Of a DNA stretch of 46,835 bases, positions 8,601 through 17,159 are shown in pieces. The notes beneath the pieces are model-generated. The model did not search any database. It saw only the letters and a program-made list of their open reading frames with translations, and had not been told where the DNA came from. Position 1 is the first letter of the stretch; every line of letters begins with the position of its first letter. The position numbers and the translations under genes are program-made. Origin of the DNA: an uncultured Actinomycetes bacterium (GTDB lineage: Bacteria; Actinomycetota; Actinomycetes; S36-B12; CAIYMF01); assembly GCA_903918645.1 (NCBI GenBank), contig CAIXFH010000225.1:1-46835 (forward strand), given 5' to 3'.

Positions 8601-8981
8601 TCACGCCTCCTGAGTCTGCGCGTCGCCCTCATCAGGATCGCGCTGGGTCGACGCCAGCGCCGCCTCAACGCTCGCGTGCAAAGGAATCAGGCGATCGAGG
8701 CCGGTGAGGCGGAAGACCTTCTCGACGCGATCGGCGACCACCACAATGTCGAGCGTGCCTTCGGCTTCGCGCACGCGCTTAAGTGTTTTAACCAGAACCG
8801 ACAGGCCAGTGGAGTCGAGGAAGTCGACTCTGGACAGGTCAACGATCAGGCCGGTTCGGCCCTCGGCGGTGAGTCGACTCAACTCTTCATCAAGGATCGG
8901 AGCGGTGAAAACATCGACCTCACCGATCGCAGCGACGATGAAGCGATTGCCCTGCTCGCGGGTACTGACATCCAAATCCAC
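8601..8981 (-). CDS. bldG: Anti-anti-sigma factor BldG (STAS domain)
   Basis: The 126-residue protein has a single STAS domain and closely follows Streptomyces BldG, which controls sporulation, antibiotic production and stress sigma factors by binding anti-sigma proteins. The phosphorylation site is in VDFLDSTGLSVLVKTLKRV, with Ser57 matching the known BldG site. GEVDVFTAP and RITGL-like FRLTGLDRLIPLH are further family landmarks. I chose GTG at 8981, giving MDLDVSTREQ, because it aligns with the start of BldG; the longer frame to 9290 is a shadow of the helicase gene. It has an extra acidic tail (DPDEGDAQTQEA). The promoter must overlap the 5' end of the divergent helicase gene, as only about 57 bases separate the starts. 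Confidence 0.93.
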   Translation of the reverse strand: MDLDVSTREQGNRFIVAAIGEVDVFTAPILDEELSRLTAEGRTGLIVDLSRVDFLDSTGLSVLVKTLKRVREAEGTLDIVVVADRVEKVFRLTGLDRLIPLHASVEAALASTQRDPDEGDAQTQEA

Positions 8982-9037
8982 ACGTTCACTCTGACACAGG
9001 GGACGCGCCGTTGACGAGAGTCCGCGAGGATCAGCCT

Positions 9038-11371
9038 GTGCCCACCGACCCGTCGACCGTGCTGGCCCGCCTCGCCGCGGGTCGGGGCGAGCGGTTGCTC
9101 CACGTAGAACAGATCCCGGCCCGAACCGGCTCAGCCGTAGGCTGGCCCGACTGGGTCGCCCCCGAACTCCGCGACGCGTGGACCCGCTTAGGAGTCGTAA
9201 ACCCGTGGGCACATCAGGTCGAGGCGGCAGAAACGGCACACGCGGGACGTGATGTGGTCGTGGCGACCGGTACAGCGTCTGGCAAGTCACTTGCCTACCT
9301 GATGCCCTCGCTCAGCGCGGTTCTTGACGGCACTCGAGCGCCCAACGGCCGCGGGGCGACCGCGCTCTATCTCGCCCCCACCAAAGCGCTGGCCCACGAT
9401 CAGTGGCGGTCCATCACCGAACTCGGCGTTGGCCAACTCCGGGTATCGGCCTATGACGGCGACACCCCCAATGAGGAACGCACCTGGATTCGCGCTCACG
9501 CCGGCTATGTCCTTACCAACCCCGATCTACTGCACCGATCGATGCTGCCCGGCCATGCGTCGTGGTCATCGTTCCTGCGCGGCCTGCAATACGTGGTAAT
9601 CGACGAGTGTCACGTGTACCGCGGAATCTTCGGATCCCATGTGGCCCACGTGCTTCGACGCCTACAACGGGTCGCAGCCCGCTACGGGTCCAATCCAACC
9701 TTCATCCTCGCGTCGGCTACGTCCGGTGATCCTGCTGGCTCGGCCACGCGGCTGATTGGCCGACCAGTTCTCGCTGTCGCCGACGATGCCTCACCCAAAG
9801 GAGCGACATCGTTCGCACTATGGGAGCCACCACTGACTGCACATGGCGGCGAGAATGATGCACCGACTCGCAAAACGGCAACAGCCGAAACTGCCTCTCT
9901 GCTAACCGATCTCGTCATCGAAGGAGTACGCACCCTCGCGTTCGTGCGATCTCGTCGCGGAGCCGAAGCGGTTGCGATGACGGCCCGCGACACTCTCGCT
10001 GAAGTCGAGCCCGATCTCGCCAATCGTGTCGCTGCGTACCGAGCCGGCTATCTGCCCGAGGAAAGACGAGTCCTGGAAGGCGCGCTGAGGACGGGGGAAC
10101 TCCTCGGCGTAGCAGCAACGAGTGCACTCGAGCTCGGAGTTGATGTGACCGGGCTTGACGCCGTATTGCTGTGCGGCTGGCCGGGAACTCGCGCCTCGCT
10201 ATGGCAGCAGGCCGGGCGAGCCGGGCGAGCAGGTGGCGATGCGCTGGCAGTGCTGATTGCCCGAGATGACCCGCTGGACACCTATCTCGTCCACCACCCC
10301 GATGCGATCTTTGGTGCGCCGGTCGAGGCCACGGTCTGCGATCCGACCAACCCATATGTGCTCGGGCCACACCTTGCTGCCGCGGCAGCCGAAATCCCTT
10401 TGACACCAGAAGATCTCCCACTCTTTGCGCCCAACGCGCGGGAGGTTGTGGACACGCTGGTCGAGAGCGGGCTACTCCGCGCCCGCCCCAGCGGTTGGTT
10501 CTGGACACGACGCGATCGGGCAAGTGATCTGGCAGACCTGCGCGGTATCGGCGGCGGGATGATCCGCGTGATCGAAGACGGAACCGGACGCGTGCTCGGC
10601 ACGGTAGATCCGGGTGCTGCTCACTCGACCGTGCACGACGGCGCGGTCTATGTGCACCAGGGGCTTACGTATGTGGTCGATCACCTCGATCTTGCCGATG
10701 CCGTAGCTATCGCGCACCGCCAAGACGTCGACTACACGACCTCAGCGCGCGATACCACCGATATTCGCGTGATTGACGAGATCTCGAGCCAGGAGTGGGG
10801 AGCCGCACGCCTGGTTCATGGACGAGTGCAAGTGACCAATCAGGTGGTGAGCTACCTCAAACGCCGGTACCTGACTGGCACCGTGCTCGGCGAAGAGGCA
10901 CTCGATCTCCCGCCCCGCGAATTGCAGACCCAAGCCGTGTGGTGGACGGTCTCGGCCGAACAACTCGCCGCTGCGGCATTGGCCGAGGTCGACGTGCCCG
11001 GGGCTGCACATGCCGCCGAGCATGCATCGATCGGCCTGCTCCCCCTAGTAGCCACCTGTGACCGTTGGGATATCGGTGGGGTATCGACTGCAATGCACCC
11101 TGACACCAGCCGGATGACCGTCTTCGTCTATGACGGACATCCCGGTGGGGCTGGCTTTGCCGAACGTGGCTACTCAGCGGCACAAACCTGGTTGGGCGCC
11201 ACCCGTGATGCGATCGGGTCGTGTGAATGCCGCGACGGTTGCCCCTCATGCGTGCAATCGCCCAAGTGCGGTAACGCAAACAACCCGCTCGACAAGGCCG
11301 GTGCGATCCGACTGCTGACGGTGCTGCTCGCCGGCGCACCAAATGTCAGCGGAAGCCTGACCGGGAACTGA
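9038..11371 (+). CDS. DEAD/DEAH-box helicase with DUF1998 zinc domain (MrfA-like)
   Basis: This superfamily 2 helicase of about 777 residues resembles Rv3649 and Bacillus MrfA, a repair helicase. The Walker A motif is ATGTASGKSLAY, the Walker B motif VVIDECHVYRG, motif III SAT, motif V ATSALELGVDV and motif VI QQAGRAGRAG. The C-terminal DUF1998 (MZB) domain ends with CECRDGCPSCVQSPKCGN, a zinc-binding cluster of five Cys. I chose GTG at 9038 (MPTDPSTVLARL) with AGGA seven bases upstream; a TTG at 9011 in frame is possible. It converges on the Tad-cluster gene at 11346, overlapping it by 26 bases. The same helicase sits beside the Tad locus in many actinobacteria, so its neighbours are named as a helicase/secretion neighbourhood. 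Confidence 0.92.
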   Translation: MPTDPSTVLARLAAGRGERLLHVEQIPARTGSAVGWPDWVAPELRDAWTRLGVVNPWAHQVEAAETAHAGRDVVVATGTASGKSLAYLMPSLSAVLDGTRAPNGRGATALYLAPTKALAHDQWRSITELGVGQLRVSAYDGDTPNEERTWIRAHAGYVLTNPDLLHRSMLPGHASWSSFLRGLQYVVIDECHVYRGIFGSHVAHVLRRLQRVAARYGSNPTFILASATSGDPAGSATRLIGRPVLAVADDASPKGATSFALWEPPLTAHGGENDAPTRKTATAETASLLTDLVIEGVRTLAFVRSRRGAEAVAMTARDTLAEVEPDLANRVAAYRAGYLPEERRVLEGALRTGELLGVAATSALELGVDVTGLDAVLLCGWPGTRASLWQQAGRAGRAGGDALAVLIARDDPLDTYLVHHPDAIFGAPVEATVCDPTNPYVLGPHLAAAAAEIPLTPEDLPLFAPNAREVVDTLVESGLLRARPSGWFWTRRDRASDLADLRGIGGGMIRVIEDGTGRVLGTVDPGAAHSTVHDGAVYVHQGLTYVVDHLDLADAVAIAHRQDVDYTTSARDTTDIRVIDEISSQEWGAARLVHGRVQVTNQVVSYLKRRYLTGTVLGEEALDLPPRELQTQAVWWTVSAEQLAAAALAEVDVPGAAHAAEHASIGLLPLVATCDRWDIGGVSTAMHPDTSRMTVFVYDGHPGGAGFAERGYSAAQTWLGATRDAIGSCECRDGCPSCVQSPKCGNANNPLDKAGAIRLLTVLLAGAPNVSGSLTGN

Positions 11372-11720
11372 CGGCGACTTGGGGCGTACCGGTGGCCTGA
11401 AGCACAAGCCAACGCGCCCAGGCGCCGTGCGGCGTACAAGCTGCGCCGATGACAACATCGCCGTCAACCACAATGCATTTCAGCATCTGCGCCGAGTTGG
11501 CATGCACCACTACCTCGGCGCGCACGCAGGCCTGGGGGCTAGACATCTCAACAACGGGAGCCGCTGCCAGAGCCCCGAGGTCAGCAGCAGCACCCGCTCG
11601 TTCACGAGCGACCAGGACATCGGTCAGGACGGCAGCCCCCATCAGCATCGCGAGAAGGACGGAGGTCAAGACCAGGGCCCACACAATCGCGGCCCCAGCA
11701 TCGTCTGCTTTGCGTGTCAT
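11346..11720 (-). CDS. TadG-like pseudopilin of the helicase/secretion neighbourhood
   Basis: The 124-residue protein resembles Rv3654c-type proteins at the end of actinobacterial Tad clusters. It has one N-terminal membrane segment (AAIVWALVLTSVLLAMLMGAAVL) right after a Gly, followed by a small extracytoplasmic domain with three Cys. The segment has the layout of a class III prepilin, but the Glu expected at +5 is Trp (G-AAIVW), so prepilin peptidase processing and pilus entry may differ. The start ATG at 11720 overlaps the tadE stop by four bases. The 3' end overlaps the helicase gene tail to tail. Confidence 0.8.
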   Translation of the reverse strand: MTRKADDAGAAIVWALVLTSVLLAMLMGAAVLTDVLVARERAGAAADLGALAAAPVVEMSSPQACVRAEVVVHANSAQMLKCIVVDGDVVIGAACTPHGAWARWLVLQATGTPQVAVSSRSGFR

Positions 11721-12124
11721 GGCAGGACCTCTGCCGCCGCAGTTGAAGCGGAGGAAAGCGTGATCGGCCCGAATCGGGCAAACAAGCCGGGGGGTGTGAT
11801 GTGGCGGCGAACTTCAACAACCAGGTAGCCGCCGGCCGCGACCACGTGGACCTCGGCCTCTGGGACCAGCCGACGAGCCTCGGCTGCAACGTCAGCGGGT
11901 GACTCACCACGAGCAGCGACTCGGGCAGCTGCTCTGGCGGACTCACCCACCGCTAGCTGCGCACCGAGAACCCCCAAGCACCAGATCGAAGCGATCAGCA
12001 CGGCGACTAGCGCCAGCAGGGCGAAGGCCGCCTCAACTGTGACCGCTCCGCGTTCTGTATTCCGACCCCCAAACGGGTGTGGTTCCGGCCGGCATAAGCC
12101 GACCGGAACCACGTGGAAACACAT
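11717..12124 (-). CDS. TadE-like minor pseudopilin
   Basis: The 135-residue protein is TadE-like. Residues around ERGAVTVEAAFALLALVAVLIASIW give a class III prepilin signal: Gly then AVTVE, with Glu at +5. This is followed by one hydrophobic helix and a small domain. The start is ATG at 12124, inside the stop of the upstream pilin gene (TGATG), so translation is probably coupled. GTG at 12127 is an alternative. A 34-base near-perfect hairpin lies inside the first 16 codons. No in-frame start exists between the hairpin and the TadE core, so the ribosome must read through it. Confidence 0.83.
   Translation of the reverse strand: MCFHVVPVGLCRPEPHPFGGRNTERGAVTVEAAFALLALVAVLIASIWCLGVLGAQLAVGESARAAARVAARGESPADVAAEARRLVPEAEVHVVAAGGYLVVEVRRHITPPGLFARFGPITLSSASTAAAEVLP
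12079..12112 (-). promoter_or_regulatory. Strong hairpin at the pilin-tadE junction
   Basis: GTGGTTCCGG pairs with CCGGAACCAC, followed by a G-U pair and four more pairs closing a four-base loop, so 15 pairs in all on the minus-strand RNA. It begins 11 bases after the stop of the pilin-like gene and lies within the first codons of tadE. There is no U-run. It could block 3' exonucleases or hold back downstream translation, which would make the pilin more abundant than TadE. Confidence 0.7.
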
Positions 12125-12369
12125 CACCCGCCGAACCCGAAGAAGCTCAGGACCATCTTGATGATCTGCTCAAAGATCGCCTTGATGATGTTCAAGAACC
12201 AGTCGCTCGTGAGCAACTTGATCAGGAGCCCACCAAGGCCTGTGGCGGCGAGAGTGACCACGGCGTACTCGGCGGTTGCAGCACCTCGATCTAGCTCGCC
12301 TGACCGAGTCAGACGCGCCACCAAGGCGGCTCGGGTGCGGTTGTAGCGGACGGGAAGATTGCGGGTCAT
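12124..12369 (-). CDS. Flp-like pilin, DUF4244 family
   Basis: The 81-residue protein matches Rv3656c-type DUF4244 proteins. A basic N-terminus is followed by LDRGAATAEYAVVTLAATGLGGLLIKLL. The stretch G-AATAEY has Glu at +5 and Tyr at +6 after Gly, the Flp (class III) prepilin signature, so the mature protein should start at the Ala after that Gly and form the pilus subunit. The C-terminus is hydrophobic and aromatic (IIKMVLSFFGFGG). GAGGAG lies upstream of the ATG. It is the first gene after a 128-base gap following the TadC-like pair. The prepilin peptidase is not in this window. Confidence 0.85.
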   Translation of the reverse strand: MTRNLPVRYNRTRAALVARLTRSGELDRGAATAEYAVVTLAATGLGGLLIKLLTSDWFLNIIKAIFEQIIKMVLSFFGFGG

Positions 12370-12497
12370 AGGAACTCTCCTCGCGGTTTGCTGCCGGCGA
12401 CCCTCGCCGACTAGGCAGACCGTCGACTGTCAGCCAGTTCGCCATCGGCGACGAAGTTGTCAGCTGTGGACAATTGCGCCGGGGCGATGTCTGGGGA

Positions 12498-13238
12498 TTA
12501 CGGGAGCGGAACGAGAACGCCAATCCACGAGGCCACGACGGGCACGACCCCAAGTAGGACAAATGCAGGCAGGAACGCCAGGCCTAACGGCGCGGTAAGC
12601 CGCACCGCGGCAGTACGTGCTCGCGCCTCAAGCCGGGCGCGCGTGATCGCCCGAGCCTCGTCGGCTACCCGCGGCAAAAGGTCAGCGAGCGGCGCGCCAG
12701 TCTCGATCGAACGGATCACCGCCCGGGCCAGACCGGAAAGCCCGTCAACATCGGCGACACCCGACCAGGCAATCACCGGATCAGTCCCCCACAACGTGGC
12801 CGCGACGGCCCCCGAAATCACTGCAGCAATGGGATCCCCGACGCTGAGAGCAGCGGACTTTAGAGCAGCATCCGTGGGCGCCCCGGCAGCCAAACACGCG
12901 GCAATCAGATCAATAGTCAGCGGCACTTGTCGTTCGAGACGCTCACGTCTATGTCGCGCTGATGCGGTCTCGAGGGTAGGAACTAGCCGGTAGGCAACCG
13001 CGCCCAAGATCACCCCAGTGACAATCCCCCCACCACCGCCAACGAAGAGAGCCACTGCGAGAGCCAGCACAACGGCCGCAATTCGCACGCTGAGCCAGCG
13101 ATGCCGAGTCGGTGCAGGTTTCTTGAGCGACGAGTGCCCGGCGGCGAGCCGATCCTTCGGTGCCCCGGCGGACACTGCACAGGCGATCGCAACTGCCGCA
13201 GCAAACGCGGCCACGACAGTATCGAGTTGTCCGTTCAT
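12498..13238 (-). CDS. TadC-like type II secretion F-domain membrane protein
   Basis: The 246-residue T2SSF-domain protein acts with its neighbour as the inner-membrane platform of the Tad machine, between the TadA ATPase and the pilins. It has N-terminal membrane segments (VVAAFAAAVAIACAVSAG and VVLALAVALFVGGGGGIVTGVIL), a cytoplasmic helical F domain (RRERLERQVPLTIDLIAACLAAG) and a C-terminal segment LGLAFLPAFVLLGVVPVVASWIG. I chose ATG at 13238 because it begins ten bases after the upstream stop. The longer frame back to 13322 would overlap the upstream gene deeply. Confidence 0.85.
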   Translation of the reverse strand: MNGQLDTVVAAFAAAVAIACAVSAGAPKDRLAAGHSSLKKPAPTRHRWLSVRIAAVVLALAVALFVGGGGGIVTGVILGAVAYRLVPTLETASARHRRERLERQVPLTIDLIAACLAAGAPTDAALKSAALSVGDPIAAVISGAVAATLWGTDPVIAWSGVADVDGLSGLARAVIRSIETGAPLADLLPRVADEARAITRARLEARARTAAVRLTAPLGLAFLPAFVLLGVVPVVASWIGVLVPLP

Positions 13239-13248
13239 CGCCGGGCGC

Positions 13249-13935
13249 TCACAGGTCCGACTCGACGGATGCAGCAATCCGCCACGCCCAAAGGATCCCG
13301 AGTAGCTCAAGGACCAACGCAAGACCTAGCGCCACCCGCCCCGCCGGCGTAGCAAGTAGCCAGCGACCAGGCTCGACCCCGAGCATCGCACCCAGGGCGA
13401 GCCCAATGGCTGGAAGTGCAGCAAGGACAAGGGCCGTGGCGCGCGGTTCGGCGAGGGAAATTCCGATCTCGCGACGTATCCGCTCAGATTCTCGTGCGGA
13501 GTTGGCCAGGGCCGACAGCGACGCCACCAGGCCAGCACCAGATCCGGACGCAACCTCCCAGCAGGCCCCCACACCACGGATCAACTCAGAACGCTCACCT
13601 CGAAGCGCCGAACCGATATCGCCGCCGGTACGCGCTGCCACGATCGCCGCCTGGCTGACCGTGGCCCGACTCGACGCCGAGACAGCGACGAGGCCCGACA
13701 CCGGATCCCGGCCAGCAAGTAGTTCGGCGATGAGTGCATCTACCCATTCACGTTCGGCCGCGCGGCGCATCTTGGATCGAGGTCGATGTGAGTCGAACCA
13801 GCAAGACGCAGCCTGAAGTCGGCGGTGGATCACCTGGGGCAAGGCGAGATCGGGCGGCCACAGGAGTACCAGCGCGACCATCACGCACACCGAAGCTACA
13901 AGCGCTAGCGAGTCGACGAGCGGGCTGGGCAGCAC
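13249..13935 (-). CDS. TadB-like type II secretion F-domain membrane protein
   Basis: The 228-residue protein is the second T2SSF-domain subunit of the Tad platform. It opens with a membrane segment (LALVASVCVMVALVLLWP). A helical domain with the typical EWVDALIAELLAGRDPVSGL and GACWEVASGSGAGLVASL pattern follows, then two C-terminal membrane segments (ALVLAALPAIGLALGAMLG and VALGLALVLELLGILWAW). The GTG start at 13935 lies three bases after the tadA stop, so the genes are co-translated. Confidence 0.83.
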   Translation of the reverse strand: MLPSPLVDSLALVASVCVMVALVLLWPPDLALPQVIHRRLQAASCWFDSHRPRSKMRRAAEREWVDALIAELLAGRDPVSGLVAVSASSRATVSQAAIVAARTGGDIGSALRGERSELIRGVGACWEVASGSGAGLVASLSALANSARESERIRREIGISLAEPRATALVLAALPAIGLALGAMLGVEPGRWLLATPAGRVALGLALVLELLGILWAWRIAASVESDL

Positions 13936-13938
13936 TGG

Positions 13939-15105
13939 TCAGTCTTCTTTCGGAGCCCAGGCACCAAGGCGCGAGCGTAAGTGGTCAAGACCCGGCCCCT
14001 CGTGAATCGACTGATCGCGAATGACGAGAGCATCGACGACCTCGACGAGGGCGCCGGACCGTTGGGCGACCGAGAGTGATGCCAACCGACGTGAACCATC
14101 GGGGGCACGCTCGAGGTGCAGGACGAGGTCGAGCCCGGCGGCCACCTGGGCGTGCAGCGCCTCACGGTCGAGGCCCGCCGCCCGGCCCAGCGCCTCGAGG
14201 CGCGCCGGGACATCACCCGCCGAGTTCGCGTGAACGGTGGCATAGCCGCCCTCATGACCGGTGTTGAGGGCGGCGAGCAACTCGACGACTTCGGCACCCC
14301 GGACTTCCCCAACCACAAGACGATCGGGACGCATCCGCAAGGCCTGGCGAACCAGATCGCGCACGGTGATGGCACCGGCACCCTCGATGTTTGCCGGACG
14401 TGCCTCGAGCCGCACCACATGCGGATGTTCGGGCACGAGTTCGGCGGAATCCTCAACGATGACAATGCGTTCGCGCGGATCAACGAGGTCGAGCAACACC
14501 GACAGCCACGTTGTCTTCCCGGTACCAGTTCCGCCTGTGATCAGCACCGCTAGCCGGGCCCGCACGATCGCATGGATCCAGGGCACCAGTTGCTCCGGGA
14601 TAGATCGGCACGCAACCAAGGAAGCCAGATCAAACCCCCGGCGCCGCGGCACACGAAGGCTGACACAGGTGCCTGATACGGCCAATGGCGACAGCACTGC
14701 ATGCACGCGAGTGCCGTCAGAAAGTCGAGCGTCGACGAATGGTGCTGCATCGTCGAGCCGGCGGCCGCACGCCGCTGCGAGTCGCTGAGCCAGCCGGCGC
14801 ACTGCCAGATCATCTGCGAACGTGACATCAACCCGCTCGATGCCACGACCTCGATCCACCCACACACGATCGGGTGCGGTGACGAGTACGTCGGTCACAG
14901 TTGGATCGGCGAGCAGCGCGGTCAGCAGCCCCGCCCCGGACATCTCGCCGTGCAGGCGATCAGCCTCAAGGAGCAGTGATTCGGGATCGAGCAGGACGCC
15001 GTCATCGCGCAAGGCGAGCGCTACATCGGTGATCGAAGGCGGCGATGCGGATAGGACCAGTTGGCCGCGAATGCGGTCGAGTACAGACGAATCGAGCAGG
15101 CTCAT
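13939..15105 (-). CDS. tadA (Tad pilus): TadA/CpaF-type secretion ATPase
   Basis: The 388-residue hexameric ATPase powers Tad/Flp pilus assembly. The N-terminal domain is followed by the RecA-like core, with Walker A GGTGTGKTTW around Lys197. The Asp box is IVIVEDSAEL, the Walker B region is RPDRLVVGEVRGAEVVELL, and the His box is GGYATVHANSAGDVPARLE. ATG at 15105 overlaps the stop of the upstream Ssd-like gene as ATGA. The six genes downstream run in the same direction with short gaps or overlaps and form one operon. The name tadA is also used for the tRNA deaminase at the right end of the window. Confidence 0.93.
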   Translation of the reverse strand: MSLLDSSVLDRIRGQLVLSASPPSITDVALALRDDGVLLDPESLLLEADRLHGEMSGAGLLTALLADPTVTDVLVTAPDRVWVDRGRGIERVDVTFADDLAVRRLAQRLAAACGRRLDDAAPFVDARLSDGTRVHAVLSPLAVSGTCVSLRVPRRRGFDLASLVACRSIPEQLVPWIHAIVRARLAVLITGGTGTGKTTWLSVLLDLVDPRERIVIVEDSAELVPEHPHVVRLEARPANIEGAGAITVRDLVRQALRMRPDRLVVGEVRGAEVVELLAALNTGHEGGYATVHANSAGDVPARLEALGRAAGLDREALHAQVAAGLDLVLHLERAPDGSRRLASLSVAQRSGALVEVVDALVIRDQSIHEGPGLDHLRSRLGAWAPKED

Positions 15106-16148
15106 CGCTGCAACACCGACTCGAGGAGCAAGTGCGCCACCTGCCGGACTCGGGAGCGACGGCCAAACCCAGGCGGGTCACCTCGGTCGATGGTGGCGAC
15201 GAGGCCCGAATCAAAGGGCAGCTCGGCCGCGATTGGAAGTGAGAGCCAGTGACTGATTTGCTCTGCGTCGAGCCCACCGCCGCGATCACGGCGAATGACC
15301 AGCCGCACATCCAGACAGGGCGCGACCATGGCCGCGGTGCGTGCGGCCGACGTTGCGGCGCGAACGTCGGGTGTGACGACCACGAGTACGACGTCACAGC
15401 GGGGGGCTAGTAGTTCGACGACATCGGGTCGGGAGCGGGGCAGGTCAACTACTGCCACGGCGCAACCCAAAGCGATTGAATCCAGCACAACCGGGGCCGA
15501 CTTCAGCGGGATGGCCTCACCGGGCGCGCGTCCGACCGACAGAACATCGCATCCAGGGCCCCGCACCAAGGTCGCTCTGAGCCGATCGGGCGGGACGGGA
15601 GCGCCAAGATCAGCGAGGTCATGCCAGCGAGTGCCGGGGGCGTCTTCGACGCCGAGCATGAGGTCAAGGCCCGCTGAACCTGGATCCGTGTCGACGAGCA
15701 CGGCGTCGAGATCGGCTGCACCAGCTGCCATGGCCAGCAAAGCGGCCAACACACTGGCGCCAGCGCCGCCCCGTCCGCCGATGACACCGATGACCCGGGC
15801 ACGAGTGGTGTCAAGGGAAGTGAGCCGATCGAGCAACGCGGTCGGTGAGGCAGAGAGGTCGACGACCGAGTCTGCGCTGAGGGTCACTGCCAGTTGCCAG
15901 GGCCGCGATAACGCTGGATCACGAGTTGCAACGACGACTCCGGCGCGGCGTGGCAGAAGGGCAATGTCGGGATCATCGGCGAGGTCATCTCCGACCAGCA
16001 CGAGAGGAGCATGTAGCCACCGGCCGCGTGCTATTAGGGCCGAGGATGCGACGTCGGCGTCGGACCCGGAGGCGACGACTCGGCGCCTAATGTCATCGAC
16101 GAGATCGGGGTCAGCACTTAGCACTAGGGGACGTCCTCGGTCAGTCAC
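15102..16148 (-). CDS. CpaE/Ssd-like MinD-family protein
   Basis: The 348-residue protein heads the Tad operon and resembles Rv3660c (Ssd) and CpaE, which localise pilus machinery or affect septum placement. The N-terminal part is receiver-like. The C-terminal part is MinD/ParA-like (DAVLVDTDPGSAGLDLMLG and AVVDLPRSRPDVVELLAPRCD). The P-loop reads GVIGGRGGAGASVLAALLA, so both Lys residues of the deviant Walker A motif (KGGxGKT) are absent. ATP hydrolysis is unlikely or altered. I chose GTG at 16148 (MTDRGRPLVL) because GGGTGA lies eight bases upstream; the longer frame to 16244 has no ribosome site. Confidence 0.82.
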   Translation of the reverse strand: MTDRGRPLVLSADPDLVDDIRRRVVASGSDADVASSALIARGRWLHAPLVLVGDDLADDPDIALLPRRAGVVVATRDPALSRPWQLAVTLSADSVVDLSASPTALLDRLTSLDTTRARVIGVIGGRGGAGASVLAALLAMAAGAADLDAVLVDTDPGSAGLDLMLGVEDAPGTRWHDLADLGAPVPPDRLRATLVRGPGCDVLSVGRAPGEAIPLKSAPVVLDSIALGCAVAVVDLPRSRPDVVELLAPRCDVVLVVVTPDVRAATSAARTAAMVAPCLDVRLVIRRDRGGGLDAEQISHWLSLPIAAELPFDSGLVATIDRGDPPGFGRRSRVRQVAHLLLESVLQR

Positions 16149-16282
16149 TTGGTCACCCTGTTGTTCGACTGGCGCCCACATCAGGGCCAAGCACGCCGGT
16201 CTGGGGACGACACGGGGAATCTGCTGGCCTGTGGATGGCGCCACAACGCTCCACTAAGTTGCAGCACACCTACGATCTAGGC

Positions 16283-17104
16283 ATGGGTGGTTCAGCGGCG
16301 TTCTTCGATCTCGACAAGACGATCTTGGCCAAGTCGAGCTCACTGGCATTCGCGCGCCCCTTCTACAAGGGCGGACTCATCGGCCGGGCCGACGTACTCA
16401 AGAGTGGGTACGCACAGTTCGCCTTCTTGGCATCGGGCGCTGACCACGATCAGATGGAGCAGATGCGGCTGTACCTCACCAGCCTCGTGGCTGGCTGGGA
16501 TGTCGACCAGGTGCGCGCCATCGTCGCCGAGACGCTCGACGAGATCATTGACCCGGTCGTGTACGAGGAGGCGGTTGAACTCATCGCGGAGCACCGCGCA
16601 GCTGGACGCGCTGTGATCATCATCAGCTCGTCCGGGACCGAAGTGGTCGAGCCGATCGGTGAGCGGCTCGGCGTCGATCGCGCGATCGGCACCCAAATCG
16701 AGATCGTCAACGGCAAGTACACGGGGGAGATCGTCTTCTATGCGTATGGCGAGGGGAAGGCCGAGGCGATGCGCGCCTTGGCGGTCGAGAACGACTACGA
16801 CCTGAGCACCTGCTACGCGTACAGCGACAGCATCACGGATCTGCCCATGCTCGATGCCGTAGGGCACCCAGTCTGCGTTAACCCAGACAGTGGCCTGCGC
16901 AAGATCGCAGTCGAGCGCGAATGGCCAATCTTGGATTTCGAACGACCCGTCTCGATGCCCACTGTCCGCAGGCGTCTCGCGGACATGACCGCGGAAATCA
17001 ACACCGCCGATAACCGTCGGGCGGCGTTCCGAGTCGGGGCTGCCACAGTGGCCCTTGGTCTCGCCTGGTACGCGGCACGACGCCGTTCGAACTTGATCTC
17101 ATAG
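16283..17104 (+). CDS. HAD-IB family hydrolase (SerB-like)
   Basis: The 273-residue protein is a HAD-superfamily phosphatase of subfamily IB, the type found beside the Tad locus (Rv3661). Motif I is AFFDLDKTIL with the nucleophile in DLDKT. Motif II is IIISSSGTE. The Lys motif is near YGEGKAEAM and motif III is YAYSDSITDLPML. The cap is helical. The C-terminus ends in a short hydrophobic stretch and an Arg-rich end (ALGLAWYAARRRS), perhaps a membrane tail. The substrate is unknown; phosphoserine is only one possibility. I chose ATG at 16283. TACGAT lies seven bases upstream like a -10 box, so the transcript may be leaderless. Confidence 0.87.
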   Translation: MGGSAAFFDLDKTILAKSSSLAFARPFYKGGLIGRADVLKSGYAQFAFLASGADHDQMEQMRLYLTSLVAGWDVDQVRAIVAETLDEIIDPVVYEEAVELIAEHRAAGRAVIIISSSGTEVVEPIGERLGVDRAIGTQIEIVNGKYTGEIVFYAYGEGKAEAMRALAVENDYDLSTCYAYSDSITDLPMLDAVGHPVCVNPDSGLRKIAVEREWPILDFERPVSMPTVRRRLADMTAEINTADNRRAAFRVGAATVALGLAWYAARRRSNLIS

Positions 17105-17159
17105 GCCAGACCTGGGTCAGACCCATGGGATCGAGAGTCAGGCCAGCGTTCGCCGCGAG

